From: CATQHL01 sp965242895
Lineage (GTDB): Bacteria; Actinomycetota; Acidimicrobiia; Acidimicrobiales; CATQHL01
Assembly: GCA_965242895.1 (NCBI GenBank)
Contig: OZ251507.1
Location: 806,001 to 870,000 of the forward strand
Direction: 5' to 3'
Length of the DNA: 64,000 nt
A program made the position numbers and the translations under genes. Of this stretch, positions 26,862 to 34,859 are shown piece by piece (the stretch's first letter is position 1; each line of letters begins with the position of its first letter). The notes beneath the pieces are model-generated. The model did not search any database. It was not told the origin of the DNA and saw nothing but the letters and a program-made list of their open reading frames with translations.

Positions 26862-26960
26862 GGCAACCCCGCTCCTCTCGTCATGCGTGCGGGGGTCTTC
26901 ACCAGAGAGAGGGTTGATCTCCACGTAAGAGCTAAGGCGATCCCAACTCCGCTTGTCATA
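26850..26960 (+). repeat. Imperfect direct repeats at the end of the effector block
   Basis: A block around 26850-26886 (GTAAGAACTAAGGC, then CTC(C)TCTCGTCATGC) recurs in diverged form at about 26924-26960 (GTAAGAGCTAAGGC, then CTCCGCTTGTCATAC). The first copy covers the last codons and stop of the PLD gene. The pair sits at the border where composition returns to GC-rich, so it may mark a recombination junction. Confidence 0.55.
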
Positions 26961-27069
26961 CCTCAATGTCAGTCCCTAATAACGTCGCAGCTACTGACTA
27001 ACTTGGGGGCGTGACTCAAGAACGCTCGCAGGCGCTGAAACGCCTGGCCGGAAAACGTCGGAGCGAGGG

Positions 27070-29493
27070 ATGAAACTCGCCGACGTCGCTAAGCCTCATT
27101 TTCGGCGGCACGACAGCTTTGCGCCCCGTTACGGGTGGTTTCGGAAGGCGTTCGTAGTCACCGAGAGCGACCCTCGCGTCTTCTCTGCCGATGACAGACC
27201 GGTGCGATTTGGCGTCGGCATCAACATGGTCAACGCCATACGCACCTGGGGGCTGGCAGCGGAAATTATCCATGAAAGCCAGGTGCAGAAAGCGACGCCT
27301 ACGACTGCAACGCCGACGCGTTTCGCCTATGAACTGCTTGGAGAAAAAGGGTGGGATCGCTTCGTCGAAGACCAGTCTTCGCTCTGGCTGCTGCACTGGC
27401 GGATGATGGCGCCTGTGTGCACCATTCCAGTCTGGTGGCTGGCGTTCAACGAGTTTGAAGACATCGAATTTTCCAAAGACGAACTCGAGTGGACGGTGAC
27501 TAAGAAACTCACCGACACGGACTGGAATCTTCGCTATCCAAACACGATCAAGAGAGACCTCGAAACGATGCTGCTCACATACGCACCGCCGCTGTCAAGC
27601 GAAGACCGCTGGTCGCTTTCGTTTCAGGAATTCCTTGAGAGCCCGCTCCGCAGGCTGCGTCTCATTGAACACTCCGACACATACGGGTTCTATCGCTTCA
27701 ACCTTGGCCAGAAACTCTCCCTCCCGTCAGAGATAATCACCCATGCGTGCCTGGATTTTGCCTGGCGTATCCGAAGTTTGAGCAACTCGATTTCCGTCCG
27801 CCGCTTAGCGGAAGAGCCGGGCACGCCAGGGCGGATCTTCAAAATCCCCGAGAGCGAAATCCTGACCGCCCTCCGCCAGCAGGCTCGCAAGCGGCCAGAC
27901 CTCAAACTGGCCGAAACCGGCGAAAGCGACCACACATTGAGTTGGTCGGATGCACCCAGCCGCATAGCCGAGTTGATCCTCGGCGCCCTCTACAGGAGCC
28001 AATCCTCCGAAGGCGAAGCATGGCTTGTCGCCCCTGAAGGTCAGCTTGGGGGCGTTAGGGAGCGCCCGAGCGGAACCTTTACTCGACAGGATGACTCCCT
28101 GCTAGATGCCCGGTCGGTCAGGGATGCGGACAGCAGTCCTTGGGCGGGGGGCGCCCGGACGGCGCTTTCCATCGACAAGACACCCTCCATCGGAATACCG
28201 GCAGCACGCTCTCGTGCCAACCAAACACTCGCAGGCTCTTCACGGCAGAGGGCGTCGGCAGAACCCGACTACCCAGCCCTGCTCACCCTGCTCGAAGACA
28301 TCCGCCCTCTGCAGCCAGCCGTAGCGGCCCGCCACAGCGCCCGACACGACCTGATACGTGTCTTCTCCTTCGACTACGCACTCGGCGGCGACCCCGTCCT
28401 AGCGCTGGACCCAGCATCTGAATACGACGGGAAAGTGCTGCTGATGGTGGGAGGGCAGACGGAGCCGCCGACGCTGTGGCGGAGCGCGCCTGCCGGCAAG
28501 CCGACTCTGGCCGTCATCCCCGACGATCTCACGTCTCTTCACACTCAGGCGGCTGAAGTGGCCGAACTCACTAAAGAAGCATCGGCGCCTCAGCCGCCAA
28601 ACGCCGATTTAACCGGACACCTAACGGCGGCCCGCGCCGCGCTGCGCGCAGCGGCCGACGAAGCCTTCAGCCCGGCGAACTCTCGCTGGGTGCTGCTCGG
28701 CCACGGCACTGAGAGGGCAGTAAGCGGAGACGAGGGCGAAAGGGACGCTGCGAGCGGCGACACCGAAGCAGCGGAGAACAGCGGCAGGCAAGCGCCCGAG
28801 AACAGCGACAGGCAAGCGCCCGAGAACAGCGACAGGCAAGCGCCCGAGAACAGCAGACAAGCCGACATTCGAACAAGCACCTTCAGCAACTCCTGCCTGG
28901 AACTGCCTGTCCGCCCCCGCAGCGAGACGCTCTCCCAAGCAGCGGACATCGCCTATCCGTGCACGCCCGAGTTGTGCAACGAGATGATCAACAGTTGGCC
29001 GGCGCTGACCACTCAAGGCAAAACAACGCGCACCAAGTTGCTTCGGGCGATGGTCGACGAAAGCGGCAAACGCGATCTCGGAATCGAGAGCTCCGGCAAG
29101 CACTACTCGGCAAAACTGGCCATGTACCGCTCCGTTCTGCACAGAACGGGACTGCACCGCTACGACACCCAGAGCGGCGAGATGGTATTCGGAAGACCGG
29201 CGGAGGCTTCCCTGCGTCCGGCGTGGAACATTGTCTTCTCAGCGGCCGCTAGCCGACCGCAGAGCCGAGTCCCTCTCGACGAACTTCACCTGCTGCTTCT
29301 CTCCCCTCCGGTCGGGATGCGGAAAGCGGCCATTGCGGTGTTCATTACGGCCTGGATGCTCGCCCAGGGAGATCGCTTGAAAATTTTCAGCAAAGAGCGG
29401 GAAGTCCCACTCGACGGCGAGACCGCTCTGACTATGGCGAAACATCCCGAGCGATTCGAACTTGAACTTCCTGCTCTTAACCCTTCGCATTGA
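27070..29493 (+). CDS. DUF4007 (SspB-like) fused to an SspC-like core lacking the P-loop domain
   Basis: 807 aa in one open frame. Residues 1 to about 330 are a DUF4007 domain parallel to SspB (FAPRYGWFRKAF, GVGINMVNAIRTWGLAAE, WLLHWRMM, PVWWLAF). From about residue 405 on it follows SspC: AVAARHSARHDLIRVF matches SspC near residue 515, then EYDGKVLLMVGG, ETLSQAADIAYPCTPELCNEM and LLLSPPVGMRKAAI. The SspC ATPase domain (about 500 residues with both Walker motifs) is absent, and the protein ends where SspC still has about 350 residues. A 24-base tandem repeat adds ENSDRQAP units. GAGG precedes ATG 27070. It is either a decayed duplicate kept open by chance or a shortened SspB-C protein with its own role. 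Confidence 0.8.
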   Translation: MKLADVAKPHFRRHDSFAPRYGWFRKAFVVTESDPRVFSADDRPVRFGVGINMVNAIRTWGLAAEIIHESQVQKATPTTATPTRFAYELLGEKGWDRFVEDQSSLWLLHWRMMAPVCTIPVWWLAFNEFEDIEFSKDELEWTVTKKLTDTDWNLRYPNTIKRDLETMLLTYAPPLSSEDRWSLSFQEFLESPLRRLRLIEHSDTYGFYRFNLGQKLSLPSEIITHACLDFAWRIRSLSNSISVRRLAEEPGTPGRIFKIPESEILTALRQQARKRPDLKLAETGESDHTLSWSDAPSRIAELILGALYRSQSSEGEAWLVAPEGQLGGVRERPSGTFTRQDDSLLDARSVRDADSSPWAGGARTALSIDKTPSIGIPAARSRANQTLAGSSRQRASAEPDYPALLTLLEDIRPLQPAVAARHSARHDLIRVFSFDYALGGDPVLALDPASEYDGKVLLMVGGQTEPPTLWRSAPAGKPTLAVIPDDLTSLHTQAAEVAELTKEASAPQPPNADLTGHLTAARAALRAAADEAFSPANSRWVLLGHGTERAVSGDEGERDAASGDTEAAENSGRQAPENSDRQAPENSDRQAPENSRQADIRTSTFSNSCLELPVRPRSETLSQAADIAYPCTPELCNEMINSWPALTTQGKTTRTKLLRAMVDESGKRDLGIESSGKHYSAKLAMYRSVLHRTGLHRYDTQSGEMVFGRPAEASLRPAWNIVFSAAASRPQSRVPLDELHLLLLSPPVGMRKAAIAVFITAWMLAQGDRLKIFSKEREVPLDGETALTMAKHPERFELELPALNPSH
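28774..28860 (+). repeat. 24-base tandem repeat inside the SspB-SspC fusion gene
   Basis: Three full units at 28774, 28798 and 28822 plus a partial fourth unit encode an eight-residue repeat (ENSDRQAP-like). Units differ by one or two bases and keep the frame. The corresponding place in sspC has no repeat. Confidence 0.9.
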
Positions 29494-29592
29494 GGTTGAA
29501 GGGATTGACGGACTTCATCCAAAGCGCCTCCTCCAGAGCGCCTGCCCGAGAATGATGCGGCGGCGTCTTCACATCGAAGTTGAGGAGGATTG

Positions 29593-31764
29593 ATGGACTT
29601 CCGCAACGAGTCACCAACCAAGAAGGTGCTGAAGGTGCTGGGCAACCGCTTGCTGTCTACCGGTCTGCTGCTAGGCACGGCTGCGCTTCTAGCGGCAGCC
29701 CTCGTCGGGTGCGGCGAGCGCAGCGGAAACACCCAGCCGGGGACGACCCCTGGGGCCAGTATCGCCAGCCCCGCAGCAGCGGAAGAGCCGGACGCCGAGT
29801 CGGTCGCCCTCTACATCTCCAACTGCTCTAGCTGTCATGCAGCCGACGGCTCCGGCGCCACCGGTCCGGCAATCGGAGACGGCGCACTCAACGACAAGTA
29901 CACGAAAGCGGAACTGGAAGCGCTTATACGCGACGGGGTGGACAGCATGGCCGGCCTGGGCGACCGCCTTAACTCCGCAGAAATCTCGACCCTCGCCGAA
30001 TACGTCAGAAACGACCTGAACACCAGCCCCGCGTCCGTCCAAACCGAGACGGAGACGGGAACCGGAACCGCCGACCCGCCGGCGGCGCCGCCCCCCGGCC
30101 AGCCAGACCCGCCCACCGATTCGCCCACCGCAGACCCGCCGCCCCCCGACCCGCCCTCCAACCCCGACCCCCCCGACCCGCCAGCCCTCGGCCCGCCACC
30201 CGAAGCAATCGAGTTCGCCGACGACTGGCCGCTCCCCAACCAGAACCTCGCCGGCACGCGCACGGCTGCCAACAGCCCCATCAACTCCACCAACGTCACC
30301 AAGATGGAGGAAGCCTGGCGCTTCTACGCCCCAGGGGGCGGCTTTTCGGGCAACATCGCCACCACGCCGCTCATCGTCGGCGACAGCGTCTACTTCCAAG
30401 ACCTCCAGGGCGTGGTCTACGCCCTCGACCGCGAGACCGGCAAGAAGCGCTGGGACGCAGCCAGCGAGCAGAGCGCAGGCGTCATGTTCGGCCCCACCGG
30501 CGTCGCCGTCGGCTGGGGGAAGGTGTTCGCCGCCAAACTCGGCAACCGAGGGCGCGGTCAACTCGTCGCCGCCTACGACGCCGCCACGGGTGAAGAACTC
30601 TGGGCAACCGACGTCACCAGCAGACTAGGGAGGGCGGAACTCAACATCCAGCCCTTCGTCTACGACGGGATGGTCTTCGCCTCCACCAGCGGCTTCCCCG
30701 CGGGCGTGCGAGGCACTATTTTCGCCCTCGATCAGGCCAGCGGCGAGGTCGTCTGGTCGTTCTCCACCATCGAGGACGAAGGTCTCTGGGGCAACCCCGA
30801 ACTCAACAGCGGCGGCGGCGTCTGGTATCCGCCGGCGCTCGACGTCGAAACCGGCACCCTCTACTTCGGAGTGGGCAGTCCGTATCCGTTCCCGGGCGCC
30901 GTGGGCTTCCCCGCCGGATCGAGCAGGCCGGGCGACAACCGCTGGACGTCCGGCACGGTCGCCCTCGACGTGCGAACCGGCGAATTCCGATGGGGTTTTC
31001 AGGCGTTCCCCCACGACCTCTTCGACCGAGACCACGTGCTTGTCGCCCTGGCCGAGTTGGACGGGGTGGACGACGGCGGCGACGAGGCGAGCGGCGCCAG
31101 CGACAGCGGCGCCAGCGCCGACAGACGAAAGGTGCTGGTCACAGCCGGAAAAGGCAACGTGGTGATCGGACTCGACCCAGCCTCCGGCGAGGAACTCTGG
31201 CGCACCTCCGTCGGCATGCATCAGAACGACGACCTGACGTCCTTCGACGAACCCATCGAAGTGCTCCCTGGAGCGCAGGGGGGAATCGTCACGCCCATCG
31301 CTGTTGCGAACGGGGTGGCGTACGTGACAGCCATAAACGCCCCCACTTCATATAAGAACGACGAGACCGCCAGCGGCGGGGAGGGAACCAGACTTTTCAC
31401 ACACCCCAGCAACGTTCTGGCCATCGACATCTCCGACGGCAGCATCCTCTGGGACACTCTGGTGGACGACGAGTTCATCGACCTGTCGATTTACCAACTC
31501 GACTGGCTGGCGGCCACCGACGTGATTGGCGGAGCGACCGTCGTGAACGATCTGCTGTTTACCTCCACCATTTTCGGGCGGATGCTTGCGATCGACCGCA
31601 GCACCGGCGAGTTGGTGATCGACTACCAGGCGGACAACGGCATAAACGGCTGGCCTGCGGTGGCGGGAAACCTGATCGTCGTCCCGGTGGGCTTCGCAGA
31701 CCAAGAGCTAGGTCAGACGCCTCACCTGCTGGCGCTCCGCTTGCCGGAGCAGGCAGGCAGCTAG
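29593..31764 (+). CDS. Lipoprotein with cytochrome c domain and PQQ-type beta-propeller
   Basis: About 723 aa. ATG 29593 follows AGGAGG by four bases. A signal peptide ends in a lipobox (ALVGC), so the protein is anchored outside the cytoplasmic membrane. A small cytochrome c domain follows (NCSSCH haem site about residue 80, probable Met ligand in DSMAGLG). A Pro/Asp/Thr-rich linker (about 150-205) leads to repeated propeller blades with YALDRETGKKRW, AYDAATGEELW, ALDQASGEVVW and LDPASGEELW. This matches PQQ-dependent alcohol dehydrogenases, but with the haem domain at the N-terminus. Substrate unknown. It is the first gene right of the defence island. Confidence 0.85.
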   Translation: MDFRNESPTKKVLKVLGNRLLSTGLLLGTAALLAAALVGCGERSGNTQPGTTPGASIASPAAAEEPDAESVALYISNCSSCHAADGSGATGPAIGDGALNDKYTKAELEALIRDGVDSMAGLGDRLNSAEISTLAEYVRNDLNTSPASVQTETETGTGTADPPAAPPPGQPDPPTDSPTADPPPPDPPSNPDPPDPPALGPPPEAIEFADDWPLPNQNLAGTRTAANSPINSTNVTKMEEAWRFYAPGGGFSGNIATTPLIVGDSVYFQDLQGVVYALDRETGKKRWDAASEQSAGVMFGPTGVAVGWGKVFAAKLGNRGRGQLVAAYDAATGEELWATDVTSRLGRAELNIQPFVYDGMVFASTSGFPAGVRGTIFALDQASGEVVWSFSTIEDEGLWGNPELNSGGGVWYPPALDVETGTLYFGVGSPYPFPGAVGFPAGSSRPGDNRWTSGTVALDVRTGEFRWGFQAFPHDLFDRDHVLVALAELDGVDDGGDEASGASDSGASADRRKVLVTAGKGNVVIGLDPASGEELWRTSVGMHQNDDLTSFDEPIEVLPGAQGGIVTPIAVANGVAYVTAINAPTSYKNDETASGGEGTRLFTHPSNVLAIDISDGSILWDTLVDDEFIDLSIYQLDWLAATDVIGGATVVNDLLFTSTIFGRMLAIDRSTGELVIDYQADNGINGWPAVAGNLIVVPVGFADQELGQTPHLLALRLPEQAGS

Positions 31765-31982
31765 CACAGGCTGACGAGGACAGCTAGCACAGGCAGCTAG
31801 CGCAGGCGTACGGGGACAGCTAGCACAGGCTGACGAGCGCAGGCGGGCGGGGACAGACCAACCCCCATCTTCCCCGGGATCCCCCATCTTCCCCGCATCT
31901 TCTTCGGGATTCCCCCGGCGTTCTGTCGACGCCCGAGCACCCGCCGCCGATCCCGGCCAGCTCTCCTGCTAGAAGGCGCTTG
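31765..31982. repeat. Short repeats in an intergenic stretch
   Basis: Between the convergent propeller and SDR genes the sequence repeats CAGCTAGCACAGG-like units (31777-31840) and then CCCCCATCTTCCCCG-like units (31861-31915). No gene or clear terminator hairpin is visible. Confidence 0.6.
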
Positions 31983-32753
31983 CTAGAAGGCGTTGAGGCG
32001 CATCCCTGCGTCGAGACGGATGACCGCCCCGTTCAGATAGGTGTTGGCCATCACGTGGCACACCAAATCGGCGAGGTCGGCGGGGCTGCCTAGACGCTTA
32101 GGGAAGACGTTGCCCGCAACGATGCCCTCGATCTGCTCGGACGTGAGGCTGGAGAGAATCGGCGTGTCCATGATCCCAGGACAGATGGTCACCACCCTGA
32201 TGCCTCTCGACCCCAGGTCGCGGGCGAGGGGAAGGGTGAGACCGATCACGCCCCCCTTGGAAGCGCTGTACGACATCTGCCCGGCCTGACCTTCAATTCC
32301 TGCTATCGAACCCAGGTTCACGATCACTCCTCGCTCCCCCTCGTCGGAAGGCTCGTTGGCGCTCATTCGCACCGCAACGTGCCGCAGCACGTCGAAGAGG
32401 CCTATCAGGTTGACCTCCACGTGGGAGCGGAAGTGCTCCAGCGTATGCATGTCGCCGCTGCGGGTGAGCATCCGCTCGCCCGAACTGATGCCGGCGCAGC
32501 TGACCAAGGCGTCAATCCTCCCCCAGTGTTCCTCTGCGGCTTCCACCGCCGAAGCCACCTGATCGGGCTTCGTCACGTCCACCCCGACGAAGCGAGCGTT
32601 CTCCCCCAGCTCTGCGGCGGCCTCTTCGCCCTTGCTAGCTGGCAAGTCCAGGATCACGACCCGGCCTCCACGCTGAAGCAGAACCGCTGCCACGCCCTCC
32701 CCCAGACCGGACGCGCCGCCGGTCACCACGCTGACGGAATCCTGAATCCTCAT
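31983..32753 (-). CDS. Short-chain dehydrogenase, 17-beta-HSD10/3-hydroxyacyl-CoA type
   Basis: 256 aa NAD(H)-dependent oxidoreductase. The cofactor motif TGGASGLG lies at residues 11-18, the catalytic Ser in NLGSIAG, and Tyr/Lys in YSASKGG. The segment after the active site (LARDLGSRGIRVVTICPG) and the close of the protein (GAVIRLDAGMRL) fit the type-2 3-hydroxyacyl-CoA dehydrogenase group of the SDR family. It follows the CoA-transferase pair on the same strand after 72 bases, so it probably acts in the same fatty-acid, sterol or aromatic-acid breakdown route. The exact substrate cannot be read from the sequence. Confidence 0.88.
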   Translation of the reverse strand: MRIQDSVSVVTGGASGLGEGVAAVLLQRGGRVVILDLPASKGEEAAAELGENARFVGVDVTKPDQVASAVEAAEEHWGRIDALVSCAGISSGERMLTRSGDMHTLEHFRSHVEVNLIGLFDVLRHVAVRMSANEPSDEGERGVIVNLGSIAGIEGQAGQMSYSASKGGVIGLTLPLARDLGSRGIRVVTICPGIMDTPILSSLTSEQIEGIVAGNVFPKRLGSPADLADLVCHVMANTYLNGAVIRLDAGMRLNAF

Positions 32754-32825
32754 GACGTCATTCTGGCGCGGCGACGCTCGCTAAACGGCGGCGCTGCCCG
32801 TTCCGACGCCGTCGCCCGCATCCCG

Positions 32826-33632
32826 TCAGAACTCCCGACGCCTAGCCCCCGCAGGGTCGACCTCGCTGCGCAGGATGTGCAGTTCCTCGGCGGTCGGCGC
32901 GGCTGTGAGCGGCACTTCACCCTCGGGCATCAGCACCTCAAAACCTGTCTGGCTCATCACGTCGGCGGCAGTCACCCCAGGATGGAGGGAAGCCAACCGC
33001 ATGCGCTTGGACTCCGGCTCGAAGTCGAACACGCAGAGGTTGGTGATGCAGAGCTGCGGCCCGCCCTCCAGCCCTAGGGAGGCTCGGTGCTCACCGCCGT
33101 CTCCCCAGCCGACGCCGGAACGAAAGTCAAGCCGCTCCACGAACGTGCGGGGGTTATGCGTGGTGCTCCAGAGGTAGATGCGAGGAATCAGGCATCCCAG
33201 ATCGGCCATCCCTCCGCCGCCCGGCAGCCTCACCTTCGGGGCGTCGTAGGGTCCTATGACGCTGTTGTTCACGTTGCCGTAGGCGTCCATCTGCGCGCCT
33301 CTGAAGGCGAAGGTGTTGTAGCGGGCGCCCTGCGCGTAGCTCCAGAAGTCCGTCGGAGAGTTGCAGAGCATCGAAGCGCCGCCCCAGAGTTCGTCGGAGA
33401 GAGTCGACGAGCCGATCTCGGAAGGGTCAGCGTCGAGAGCGATGGAGCTAGCAGCCCAGACGAGTTCCGGAGCGTGGGTGCGACGCGCCAGCAGGTAGCC
33501 GCAGACGGGGATGAAGGAGACCGCTCCGTTGAAGGCCTTGGTGTCGCTGCACATCGCCCGTGAGAAGGCGACCACCATCAGTTCGTCGACGCTGCAGTCG
33601 TAGCCCGGCACGGCTGGGGGGGTTCCGCTCAT
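32826..33632 (-). CDS. CoA-transferase family I, beta subunit (IpdB-like)
   Basis: 268 aa. Resembles the beta chain of glutaconate/3-oxoacid CoA-transferases and of IpdAB, the heterodimer that opens the last steroid ring in actinobacteria. Visible are GAQMDAYGNVNNSVIG and the GGGGMADLG segment with GG-rich loop, then a C-terminal SLHPGVTAADV that is characteristic of the family. The usual catalytic glutamate region is not obvious (FIPVCGYLLARR), as in IpdB-type hydrolases, so lyase or hydrolase chemistry is possible; this is a judgement by eye. Its ATG overlaps the alpha-subunit stop (ATGA), so the subunits are made together. Confidence 0.82.
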   Translation of the reverse strand: MSGTPPAVPGYDCSVDELMVVAFSRAMCSDTKAFNGAVSFIPVCGYLLARRTHAPELVWAASSIALDADPSEIGSSTLSDELWGGASMLCNSPTDFWSYAQGARYNTFAFRGAQMDAYGNVNNSVIGPYDAPKVRLPGGGGMADLGCLIPRIYLWSTTHNPRTFVERLDFRSGVGWGDGGEHRASLGLEGGPQLCITNLCVFDFEPESKRMRLASLHPGVTAADVMSQTGFEVLMPEGEVPLTAAPTAEELHILRSEVDPAGARRREF

Positions 33633-34585
33633 CGCCCCGCTGCGCCTGCGCCGCTTCCCCCGCTGGCTGCCCCGCCGCGGCTTCGCGTGATGGCCATCAG
33701 CGCCCTCGCTCCGCCGTTGGCGTCGAGGAAGGCCGTCCAGCTTTCGGGGGCGGCCACGCGCTCAGTGAAGAACGCCCTGAAGTCCTCCGGCGAACCCGCC
33801 GCAGCCGCATATTCCCTGAAGAAAGGCTCGTAGTGCCCATAGTCGGGGAAACACGAAGTGGGGAAGGCGCCGAACGGGGCCTCGCAGACGGCGTCGACCA
33901 TGAACCTGGGGTAGGTCGTCCGGTGCGGATCGGCAACGAACGCCTCAGTGCCCACGATCCGTTCGGCGCAGACGACGGTGCGCTCTGCAGCGTTGAGGAT
34001 CTCGTTGTCCATCCAGATCAACTTAGGGTTCACGCGGGCGTTGCCGCAGGCGTCGGCCTCGTGGACTTGCACCACTGCTACGTCGACGGCCAGGGGTGTG
34101 CACGCCACGTACGGCCGGCCAGTAACTAGGTCGACCTCAGAGCGCAGGGTTCCGCTTTCGGCGTGGAGCGCCAGCACGTCAGTTCCCAAACCCGCACGGG
34201 TGGGCACGAAGGGCAACTTCTGGCTCTGCGCCTGGAGGCGGCAGATAAGCAGATGCTCCGAATACTCCTCCATCACCAGTCCGCCCTCGGCTGCTTCCCC
34301 GATCTGGGCGGCGCGCCGGAAGTTGGGCGCCAAGCCGAAACCCTCGAAGCTCACCAGTCCGGTGATCACCCTCCTAGCGCAGCCCGCCGCGGCCAGCCAG
34401 TCCACGCTCATGCCGGCCACTATGGCCACGACGGTCAGGTCGCGTTTGCGAAGGCGGACGAGTTCACGCACGAACGCCATCGGCGCGCTGTTCATCGACA
34501 GCCCTCCCAGCGCCACGGTCGCTCCGTCGGGAACGGACTCTGCGACCTCGGCAAGCGACTGCAGCTTTGAATGCTTCCGTGTCAC
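33629..34585 (-). CDS. CoA-transferase family I, alpha subunit (IpdA-like)
   Basis: 318 aa. Starts with a family-typical helix and glycine turn (VPDGATVALGGLSMNSAPMAFVRE, read as PDGATVALGG then APMAFVREL). Further blocks are GLAPNFRRA, EEYSEHLL, FVPTRAGLGTD and DVAVVQVHEADACGNAR. The Ala/Gly/Ser-rich tail after about residue 300 is probably disordered. Alpha and beta genes overlap and are followed by an SDR gene on the same strand, a likely small catabolic operon for CoA esters of alicyclic or aromatic acids. The promoter should lie in 34586-34859, between this gene and the divergent OLD-type gene. Confidence 0.85.
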   Translation of the reverse strand: MTRKHSKLQSLAEVAESVPDGATVALGGLSMNSAPMAFVRELVRLRKRDLTVVAIVAGMSVDWLAAAGCARRVITGLVSFEGFGLAPNFRRAAQIGEAAEGGLVMEEYSEHLLICRLQAQSQKLPFVPTRAGLGTDVLALHAESGTLRSEVDLVTGRPYVACTPLAVDVAVVQVHEADACGNARVNPKLIWMDNEILNAAERTVVCAERIVGTEAFVADPHRTTYPRFMVDAVCEAPFGAFPTSCFPDYGHYEPFFREYAAAAGSPEDFRAFFTERVAAPESWTAFLDANGGARALMAITRSRGGAASGGSGAGAAGR

Positions 34586-34859
34586 ACTTCTTGACTATCA
34601 AGCGATCGGTTGGTAAGCAACCTCCGGGCGGCATCTCCCTGAATCTCCCCCGTCACCCAAGCCACTTCTGCGGGTATCGCCCTGCCCGTTCGCGGTATCC
34701 AGCGCCCTCCAACCTGCGCCCCTCCAACCAGCGCCCCTCTAAACCGTCCTCGGTCGTTCTCAATACCTCCAGCGGCGCTAGACACCGGCCACCAGGCGAC
34801 ACAGCGAGACGACCGCGGGGCGGCAGGTAGCATCGAGTCGTGCAAACCTCCCTAGCGCC

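Noticed and set aside
31777..31840. Mobile-element ends in the repeats after the propeller gene
   Set aside because: No transposase and no inverted terminal repeats; they are short tandem-type repeats only.
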